A stretch of 64,000 nucleotides of DNA from QHWK01 sp035259385 (lineage in GTDB: Bacteria > Acidobacteriota > Vicinamibacteria > Vicinamibacterales > CAVVIG01): NCBI GenBank assembly GCA_035259385.1, contig DATFWL010000550.1:21263-85262 (forward strand). Direction: 5' to 3'. Under the pieces are notes generated by a model. The model saw only the letters and a program-made list of their open reading frames with translations. It did not search any database and had not been told where the DNA came from. Every line of letters begins with the position of its first letter. The stretch's first letter is position 1. The position numbers and the translations under genes were made by a program. Positions 34,664-41,487 of this stretch are shown one piece after another.

Positions 34664-35503
34664 GTGGCGCACCCCAGCAACGTCTTCACGGTCGATCTCG
34701 AAGAATGGTTTCACATCTGCGCGTCCGGCCTCCACGCACTCGATCATGAACGCTGGGATCGCCTCCCGTCGCGCGTCGATCTGACGACGAGGCTGCTGCT
34801 GGATCTGCTGGACGCGGCGCACGTTCGGGCCACCTTCTTCGTCGTCGGCTGGGTGGCGGAGCGACAGCCCGATTTGATCGCGGCCGTGCGCGCTGCCGGC
34901 CACGAGATCGGATCGCACAGCCATCTCCATCGCCGGGTGTACGAGCTCGACGCCGACACGTTTCGAGCGGACCTGCGTGCGAGCGTGCGCGCGCTGGCCG
35001 CTGCCGGCGCGCCCCGCGTCACGATGTTCCGCGCGCCCGAATGGTCGATCAACGACCGATCGCTGTGGGCGCTCGACGTGCTGGCGGGCGAGGGGGTCCG
35101 GATCGATGCGAGCATGGCGCCGATAAAGCTCGTGGGTTCCGTTCGTTATCCGCGGTATCCTCATATCAGGAATACGCGCGCCGGGCCGATAACAGAAGTA
35201 CCGCCGCTGGTGGCGGATCGGCTGCGGCAGGTGATGCCGATCGGCTGGGGATGGGGACTGCGGATGAGCTCGCCGCGCCGTGTCCTCCGCACGATAGACG
35301 CGGCAAATCGCGCAGGGCTGCCCGCAGTTCTTACGATTCATCCCTGGGAACTCGACCCGCACCCCCCACGGGTAAGGCTTCCGGCGAGGCTGCAGTTCGC
35401 GCACTACTTCCGGCTGGGCGGTTTTGCGAACCGCCTCCGCGAGGTCCTGCAGCAGGCGTCGTTCGGCCCGATTGGAGACATGGCGCCGGTTTCAGGTACG
35501 TGA
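34664..35503 (+). CDS. Polysaccharide deacetylase (NodB-like, DUF3473-type)
   Basis: A 279-residue carbohydrate esterase 4 family protein. The N-terminal FTVDLEEWFH is the hallmark of the PEP-CTERM/exosortase-locus subfamily. The metal-binding GSHSHLHRRVY (about 84-94), FRAPEWSI and HPWELDP are present. It starts with GTG directly after the ACP stop and ends by overlapping the next ATG (TGATG), so it is part of the operon. It could deacetylate an N-acetylated sugar head group on the product, though this is not a usual arylpolyene gene. Confidence 0.88.
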   Translation: MAHPSNVFTVDLEEWFHICASGLHALDHERWDRLPSRVDLTTRLLLDLLDAAHVRATFFVVGWVAERQPDLIAAVRAAGHEIGSHSHLHRRVYELDADTFRADLRASVRALAAAGAPRVTMFRAPEWSINDRSLWALDVLAGEGVRIDASMAPIKLVGSVRYPRYPHIRNTRAGPITEVPPLVADRLRQVMPIGWGWGLRMSSPRRVLRTIDAANRAGLPAVLTIHPWELDPHPPRVRLPARLQFAHYFRLGGFANRLREVLQQASFGPIGDMAPVSGT

Positions 35504-38448
35504 TGCCACAGTGGACGGCACGGCGGCGGGCAGAGACTCGCTGCCTGACCGGTCTCGCCGCGATCGTGCTGGCGCTGTCGGCCGTTTCCACCGCGGTCGC
35601 CGCCGATGCCGCCGCGCCGCGGATCGCGATCGGCGACGAGCCCGCGGGCGCCGCCCTTCGGGTCCTCGACGAGACGGGAAGCGTGTCGTTTCCGATCTCG
35701 GTGCACGTGACATCGCCGGCGTTCCCCGCCGACGCATCGCTCGACGCGCGGCTCGCCGCGCTCGAGGGGCGCCACGTGCCGGTCTGGCTGACCATCGCCG
35801 CACCGGCCACCGAGCAGGACGTGGATCCGTGGCGCGACGCGCTGCGGCGGCTGCTCGAGAGCCGCGGCGCGACGCTGCATCTGCTCGAAGTCGCCGTCGA
35901 CCGCCAGCCCGCCCGCGTCGCCTCGTTTGCCGTTCAGGTCGCCGCGACGGAAGTCCGGACGGCACGCGACGCGATTCGGGTTGCACTGGGCGGGAGCGCG
36001 ATGAGCGATCGGGTGCGTCGCGAAGAGATCGATCTCACCGAGCTCGCGCCGTATGTCGACCTGCTGGTGGCGAATGCCGGCAGCGCCGGCGGCGTCGGTG
36101 GATGGCTTCATCAGTTGGATTCGGCGGCGATGTTGGTGTTGACCGGCTCGGCTCCCGCGAATCGTCCGTCCGAGCCGGCGCGGCAGATCGTCGACGCACT
36201 CCTCACCGAGCTCGGCACGGACGTGACGCTCCACGAGTGGCCGGCCGCTGCGGTCACTCCCGCCGCGCTGCGCGCGCTGCTGCCGATTTCCGATCTGCTC
36301 GTGGACGAGATCTCGGTGCTCGATCCCGCAGTCGCCGGGCTGTCGCTCCGCGTCGGCGATGCCGACGTGACGTCGTCGCTGCGGCACAAGCTCCTCTTCG
36401 ACAGCAGGACGTTCGCGACGTACCTCGTGTACTGGGGGGACGCCGGTCAGCCCGCGCTGCGGATGTCGCTGGTGCTGCCGGTCGAAGGCGTTCCGGGCGT
36501 CCACGATCTGGTCGCCGGCGCGCGCACGAGCGCCGGCGGCTACACGCGCGAGACGGGCACCGGCCGGGTGCAGGCGGAGGCGCCGCTGACCGGACGGCCG
36601 ATGATCGTCGATTTCAACGAAGGCGCCGGCGACGTGTTGATCGAGCGCAGCGGCGCGTCGGCGGTGCGGCAGCTGACCATCGGCGAGATCGTCGCGCGCC
36701 ACCAGCGGCAGCAGCGCGCGCAGGACGCGATCGTCAGAAACTACATCGCCACGGCGCGCATGCAGCAGCACTTCCGGCCGACGGTCGCCGACAACGGCAT
36801 GTCATCGAGCTTCGACGTCGTCACCGAGAACCGCTACTTCGTCAACGGATCGGACGTCGAGTGGGAGGAGCTGTCGTTCGCGGTGAACGGATCGAGGTTC
36901 GGGATCGATCGTCCGCCGTTTCCGATGCTGCAGCCGGAGAAGGTGCTTTCGCTGCCGCTGCAGCTGCGCTTCGACGAGGGATACACCTACCGCCTCGCGG
37001 GCAGCGAGCGCGTCGACGGCTTCGACTGCTACGTCGTGAAGTTCGATCCGGTTCGCGAGGACAGCGCCCTCTACAAGGGGACGGTCTGGATCGACAAGCG
37101 CAGCTTCGCGCGCGTCCGTGTGCAGGCGGTGCAGGGCGGGCTGGCGGCGCCGGTGATCTCGAACGAGGAGACGCAGCACTACCGGCCGGTCGCGGTCGGC
37201 AATCGTCCCGTCTTCCTCTTCAGCGGATTGAGCGCGCGGCAGATCGTGCTGATCGCCGGCCGCAATCTGCTCGTCGAGAAGTCGGTCGAGTTCTCCGACT
37301 TCCGCGTCAACCACGCCGAATTCGACCGCGAGCGTGCGTCCGCCCGCGAAAGCGACCGCGTGATGTATCGCGAGACCGACCGGGGGCTGCGCTACTACGT
37401 GAAGGAGGACGGCAAGCGGGTGATCAGCGAGCGGCCGACCAGCCACGCGAAGGCGCTGGCCATCGGCACGACGATCGATCCGTCGTATTCGTACCCGCTG
37501 CCGATGCTCGGCATCGATTACCTGAATTTCCAGTTCGGGTCGCCGAACCAGCAGCTGGCGGTGCTGTTCGCCGGGGTCCTCGCCGCCGGCAACATCCAGC
37601 GATCGCGAATCGGCCACACGCGTCTCGACGCCAGCGTCGACTTCTTCGCCATCGCGGCGCCGGCGAGCGATCGCCTGTACACGGCGACCGGCGAGTCGAG
37701 GGGCGAGCGCGTGCTGACCTGGCCGGAGACCACCGGCTTCAATCTCGGCTGGCAGGCGACGCCGTTTCAGAAGGCGAGTTTCCAGTACCAGCTCCGCTTC
37801 GACGGCTATACGAAAGACACGACGACCGCGGACACGTTCGAGGTGCCTTCGAGCACCGTGACGCAGGGCTTCGGCGGCGCCTGGGAGTATCGGCGCGCCG
37901 GCTACAGTCTGCTGCTGAACGGCACGTGGTTCGGCCGCGCCGCATGGCAGCCCTGGGGCCTGCCCCAACCCGGCCAACCCGCGGCGACGACGACGTCGCC
38001 GGCGGCGTACGAGAAATACCAGGCGAGCCTGTCGCGCGATTTCTTCATCGGTCCGTTCCAGAAGCTTCACCTGAACGGCGCGTATTTCGGCGGTCAGGAT
38101 CTCGATCGGTTCTCGCGGTATCAGTTCGGCCTGTTCGACGACACGCGGATCCACGGCGTGCCGTCGTCCGGCGTGCGCTACGGCGAGCTGGCGATGGCCC
38201 GCGGGTCGTATTCGCTGAATGTCTTCGAGCAGTACCGGCTCGACCTGTTCCTCGATCGCGCGTGGGGCCGCGACGATCCGGGCCACGGCGCGTGGGATCC
38301 GATCACGGGGCTGGGCGTGGCTGTCAATGTGCGGGCGCCGTGGAATACCATTCTGCGCGCCGACGTCGGCAAGAGTTTCCTGCCGGCCCGGTACGGGGCG
38401 CTGGGCTCGACCGTCTTCCAGATCCTGTTGCTCAAGCCGATGCGATGA
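35503..38448 (+). CDS. Large exported protein, probable outer-membrane beta-barrel
   Basis: A 981-residue protein with a signal peptide (ending AVSTAVAADA, about residue 35). Residues about 36-400 show alternating strands and helices (IAIGDEPAGAALRVLDETGSVSFPISVHVTSPA) with no recognised domain. A middle segment (about 410-620) looks like an outer-membrane lipoprotein-sorting/LolA-like fold (GFDCYVVKFDPVREDSALYKGTVWIDKRSFARVRVQ). The last 340 residues alternate Tyr/Phe-rich strands like a barrel, but without a terminal Phe (LLKPMR). The start overlaps the deacetylase stop. It may be the outer-membrane acceptor or display factor for the product (inference). Confidence 0.75.
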   Translation: MPQWTARRRAETRCLTGLAAIVLALSAVSTAVAADAAAPRIAIGDEPAGAALRVLDETGSVSFPISVHVTSPAFPADASLDARLAALEGRHVPVWLTIAAPATEQDVDPWRDALRRLLESRGATLHLLEVAVDRQPARVASFAVQVAATEVRTARDAIRVALGGSAMSDRVRREEIDLTELAPYVDLLVANAGSAGGVGGWLHQLDSAAMLVLTGSAPANRPSEPARQIVDALLTELGTDVTLHEWPAAAVTPAALRALLPISDLLVDEISVLDPAVAGLSLRVGDADVTSSLRHKLLFDSRTFATYLVYWGDAGQPALRMSLVLPVEGVPGVHDLVAGARTSAGGYTRETGTGRVQAEAPLTGRPMIVDFNEGAGDVLIERSGASAVRQLTIGEIVARHQRQQRAQDAIVRNYIATARMQQHFRPTVADNGMSSSFDVVTENRYFVNGSDVEWEELSFAVNGSRFGIDRPPFPMLQPEKVLSLPLQLRFDEGYTYRLAGSERVDGFDCYVVKFDPVREDSALYKGTVWIDKRSFARVRVQAVQGGLAAPVISNEETQHYRPVAVGNRPVFLFSGLSARQIVLIAGRNLLVEKSVEFSDFRVNHAEFDRERASARESDRVMYRETDRGLRYYVKEDGKRVISERPTSHAKALAIGTTIDPSYSYPLPMLGIDYLNFQFGSPNQQLAVLFAGVLAAGNIQRSRIGHTRLDASVDFFAIAAPASDRLYTATGESRGERVLTWPETTGFNLGWQATPFQKASFQYQLRFDGYTKDTTTADTFEVPSSTVTQGFGGAWEYRRAGYSLLLNGTWFGRAAWQPWGLPQPGQPAATTTSPAAYEKYQASLSRDFFIGPFQKLHLNGAYFGGQDLDRFSRYQFGLFDDTRIHGVPSSGVRYGELAMARGSYSLNVFEQYRLDLFLDRAWGRDDPGHGAWDPITGLGVAVNVRAPWNTILRADVGKSFLPARYGALGSTVFQILLLKPMR

Positions 38449-39467
38449 TCCCGACGCTCCGCGCGGACCTTCACGTCCACACGTGCCACTCGACCCAGAG
38501 CGGCAACCTGCGGTTTCTCGGCAGCCGCGACTGCTATTCGCGGCCGGCAGACGTGTACCGCGTCGCGAAGGCGCGCGGGATGGATCTGGTCGCGTTCACC
38601 GATCACGATTCGATCGGCGGCGCGCTGGAACTGCTCGGCGAGCGTCCCGATCTCGAGGCCGACATCGTCGTCGGCGAAGAGGTCTCGTGCCGTCTGCCGG
38701 ACGGCAATCTGCAGGTGCACCTCGGCGTGTACGGGATGACCGAGGCGCTGCACCGCGACCTCCAGCCGCTGCGCGCCGACGTCTTCGACGTGATCGCGCG
38801 GCTGCGCGAGGCGAACGTCTTTTTCGCGCTGAATCATCTGCTGCATTTCTATCGCGGCGAGGTTCCGTTCGATCGCTACCTGCGGCTGCTCGACGCGGTG
38901 CCGGCGCTGGAAGTGCGCAACGGCGCAATGGCCGAGGCGCACAACCGGCTGCTGGAGCAGATCGTCGAACTGGAGAGTGGAACACTCGCGCTCACGGCCG
39001 GCAGCGACGCCCACACGCTGCGGCGCGTGGGCACGACCTGGACCGAAGCGCCTGGCCGTACGCGTGACGAGTTTCTCGACAGCGTCCGGAAGGGGCTCGG
39101 CATCGCCGGCGGCGCGCACGGCACGGCGGCAACGATCGCCGCCGACGCCTATGGCGTGATCGCGAAGTACATCGCCGCGCTGGCCGGCTTCGGGCCGCGC
39201 GATCTCCCGCCGCTGCGCCACGCGGCGTGTCTCGCGTTCGCCATCGGCTCGCTGCCGTTCCAGTTCATCCCGCTCGTCCTGGCGGCGCGCAGCAAGGCGG
39301 GCGAGCGGCGCGCGATCGACGCGTTGGCCGCCTATGTGGTGGACGCCACCAATCGCGATCACGTGTCGGTTGCGGACCGCGACGAGGTGCGCCGCGCGAA
39401 ACCGGCAGCGATCGTCGATCGGCACGGTGGCGCGGTTCGCGGCGACGCTTCACCGACGAGCGTATGA
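38445..39467 (+). CDS. PHP-domain phosphoesterase
   Basis: A 340-residue metal-dependent phosphoesterase. PHP motifs are present: LRADLHVHTCHS (His10, His12), FTDHDS (Asp53, His54), VGEEVSC (near 79) and GSDAHTLRRVG (near 185). The C-terminal third carries a hydrophobic stretch (AACLAFAIGSLPFQFIPLVLAA) that may anchor it to the membrane. ATGA overlaps with both neighbours place it firmly in the ketosynthase operon. It could remove a phosphate from a lipid-linked intermediate; the substrate is unknown. Confidence 0.87.
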   Translation: MIPTLRADLHVHTCHSTQSGNLRFLGSRDCYSRPADVYRVAKARGMDLVAFTDHDSIGGALELLGERPDLEADIVVGEEVSCRLPDGNLQVHLGVYGMTEALHRDLQPLRADVFDVIARLREANVFFALNHLLHFYRGEVPFDRYLRLLDAVPALEVRNGAMAEAHNRLLEQIVELESGTLALTAGSDAHTLRRVGTTWTEAPGRTRDEFLDSVRKGLGIAGGAHGTAATIAADAYGVIAKYIAALAGFGPRDLPPLRHAACLAFAIGSLPFQFIPLVLAARSKAGERRAIDALAAYVVDATNRDHVSVADRDEVRRAKPAAIVDRHGGAVRGDASPTSV

Positions 39468-40678
39468 CCCCGCGCATCGCGATCACCGGCGTCGGCCTGG
39501 TCACCGCGCTCGGCGCGACGCGCGAGGACTGCTGGCGGCGGCTGCTGGCGGGCGACTGCGGCATTCGTCCCGCGACCGTCTTCGATACGGAAGGCTATCG
39601 CAGCCGCGTCGCCGGCGAGGTGGACATCGACGCCGTCGACAGCGGCGCGACGCCGCTGCAGCGGCGGCGCCGCTCCCGCAGCGATCGGATCGGCCTATGC
39701 GCCGCGTCGGAGGCGCTTGCGGACTCGGGACTGCTCGACACCGCCGTCGATCGCTCGCGGATCGGTGTCTTCCTCGGCGCCGGCACGGCCGACCTGCTGC
39801 GCAACGAGGAGTTCTACCGGACCTGGATCACCAGGGGCCTTTCGCGCACCAGGCGATCGGATCTGTGGAATCACTTTCCCAGCACGCCGGTCGACGTGAT
39901 CGCCGGGCAGTTCGGCTTCGAAGGCCCGCGTGCGTGCGTGGTCGCGGCCTGCGCGTCGAGCACGATCGCCATCGGCCGCGCCGTCGAGGCGATTCGCGCC
40001 GGCCGCGCCGACGCCGCGCTCGCGGGCGGCACCGACGCGCTGTCGCGGCTCACCTACAGCGGCTTCAACCTGCTGCGGCTGATGGACGCGAGCCCGTGCC
40101 GCCCGTTCGATCGCAGCCGCGCCGGGATGAACATCGGCGAGGGTGCCGGGATGCTGGTGCTCGAGGACTTCGCCCGCGCCCGCGCTCGCGGCGCGACGAT
40201 CTACGCGGAGCTCGCCGGGCACGGTCTCGCCTGCGAAGCCTTTCATCCGACGGCGCCGGAGCCCGAGGGCAGGCCGATCGCGGCCGTGGTGGCGCTCGCG
40301 CTCGAGGACGCGCGGATCAGTCCCGATGAGGTGGATCACATCAACGCGCACGGGACGGCGACCCAGCAGAACGACGCCGCCGAGTCGCGCGGCTTCCGAC
40401 GGGTGTTCGGCGAACGCGCCGCGCGCATTCCGGTCACCTCGATCAAGTCGATGATTGGCCACTGCCTCGGTGCGGCCGGCGCGGTCGAGGCGGCTGCGCT
40501 CGCGCTCACCGTCGCCCGCGGCGCAATCCCGCCGACGATCAACCATGCCGAGACCGACGCCGACTGCGCCGTCGACATCGTCGCCAACCAGGCGCGCGCG
40601 CAGCGGATCACGTGCGCCGTGTCGACGTCGCTGGGGTTCGGCGGCAACGACTCGGCGATCGTGATGCGCGCGGTGTGA
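39464..40678 (+). CDS. Beta-ketoacyl-ACP synthase (FabF/KS-alpha type), active-site intact
   Basis: A 404-residue ketosynthase. The catalytic triad is Cys163 (VVAACASSTIA), His296 (INAHGTATQQND) and His333 (IKSMIGHCLGAAG), with the Gly-rich C-terminus SLGFGGNDSAIVM. It should condense malonyl-ACP extender units with the chain, in a heterodimer with the Cys-less protein at 32299. The start overlaps the PHP stop (ATGA). It is the last gene of the operon and is convergent with the TPR gene at 40689. Confidence 0.94.
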   Translation: MTPRIAITGVGLVTALGATREDCWRRLLAGDCGIRPATVFDTEGYRSRVAGEVDIDAVDSGATPLQRRRRSRSDRIGLCAASEALADSGLLDTAVDRSRIGVFLGAGTADLLRNEEFYRTWITRGLSRTRRSDLWNHFPSTPVDVIAGQFGFEGPRACVVAACASSTIAIGRAVEAIRAGRADAALAGGTDALSRLTYSGFNLLRLMDASPCRPFDRSRAGMNIGEGAGMLVLEDFARARARGATIYAELAGHGLACEAFHPTAPEPEGRPIAAVVALALEDARISPDEVDHINAHGTATQQNDAAESRGFRRVFGERAARIPVTSIKSMIGHCLGAAGAVEAAALALTVARGAIPPTINHAETDADCAVDIVANQARAQRITCAVSTSLGFGGNDSAIVMRAV

Positions 40679-40688
40679 ATCGTTTCCG

Positions 40689-41381
40689 CTACTTGTGGCA
40701 GCCGACGCAGCTGACGCCGTTCGACTTCGGCACCACGCCGGTCGTCATCCACTCGCGCGCCTTCGCGATCTGGCCCGAGGTTGGCGCCTCCGCGATCAGC
40801 TTCTCGAAGTACCGCCGCGCCTTCTGCGCGTCGCCAAGCCGCGCCCATCCGTCGGCGAGGCCGAACAACAGCTCGCCCTTCGCGTGATCGCCGAGCGAGG
40901 CGAAGGTCGCCGCCTGCAGCTCGAGCGCACGCTCGTAATTCGCGACGGCGGACTGCACGAGCGGCCGCGCCGTCTCGATCGGCATGTTGCGTGTCGCCTC
41001 CAGCAGCACGGCGCCGCGCGGAATCAGCACCCCCGGATTGTCCGGCGCGAGCGCCGTCGCGTCGGTCATCTCCTTCACGCCGCGTGCGAGCAACGCCTGG
41101 CCTGACGACGCATCGCCCTTTTGAAACGCCTGCCCGGCCCGGACGATCGCGGTCGCGCCGAGCCACACGATCGCTTCAGGATGCTGCGGGTTCTGCTCGA
41201 GCGCCCGCTCGCACGTATCGATCACCTTCTGCAGACGCGCCCCGTCGCCCGCGGCGCCGGCAAAGAAATCGGCGCGCACCAGGTAGTCGAACCGCGGCGC
41301 GTTTGCCGCGGGTTCCTGTCCGGCCGCCAGCGCCGTCGCCGCCGTGATCGTCCAGGTGAAGACCGTCGCGATGAACGTCAT
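40689..41381 (-). CDS. Exported TPR protein ending in a CxxCH heme motif
   Basis: A 230-residue protein with a signal peptide (about 1-20, TWTITAATALAAGQ). It has three or four TPR-like helical repeats (residues about 45-205, for example RALEQNPQHPEAIVWLGA and NYERALELQAATFASLG). The C-terminus is SCVGCHK (Cys225, Cys228, His229), a c-type heme attachment motif with only one residue after it. The start has a GGGAGGAAG RBS. The heme, if attached, would lack a distal ligand within the chain. Alternatively the CxxC binds a metal or is redox-active. Confidence 0.8.
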   Translation of the reverse strand: MTFIATVFTWTITAATALAAGQEPAANAPRFDYLVRADFFAGAAGDGARLQKVIDTCERALEQNPQHPEAIVWLGATAIVRAGQAFQKGDASSGQALLARGVKEMTDATALAPDNPGVLIPRGAVLLEATRNMPIETARPLVQSAVANYERALELQAATFASLGDHAKGELLFGLADGWARLGDAQKARRYFEKLIAEAPTSGQIAKAREWMTTGVVPKSNGVSCVGCHK

Positions 41382-41472
41382 GTACGCTTCCTCCCTGCGT
41401 CCACGGTATGCGGCAATCGCGCAGCCGCGGGTGGTTCGCCGACGAAAGGTCGAAAAACGAGGCTGGAGGGAC

Positions 41473-41478
41473 TAACAT
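41473..41478 (+). promoter_or_regulatory. Putative -10 box (TAACAT) for the PIG-L family gene
   Basis: TAACAT ends 9 nt before the ATG at 41488. GGAGGG at 41465-41470 is too far upstream to serve as a Shine-Dalgarno sequence. It fits the TANNNT leaderless pattern. Confidence 0.4.
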
Positions 41479-41487
41479 TTCGTCGTT

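Noticed and set aside
21759..40678. Cluster considered as a ladderane or classic arylpolyene locus
   Set aside because: No phytoene-desaturase-type gene typical of anammox ladderane loci and no ammonia-lyase typical of many arylpolyene loci were found; kept as arylpolyene-like only.
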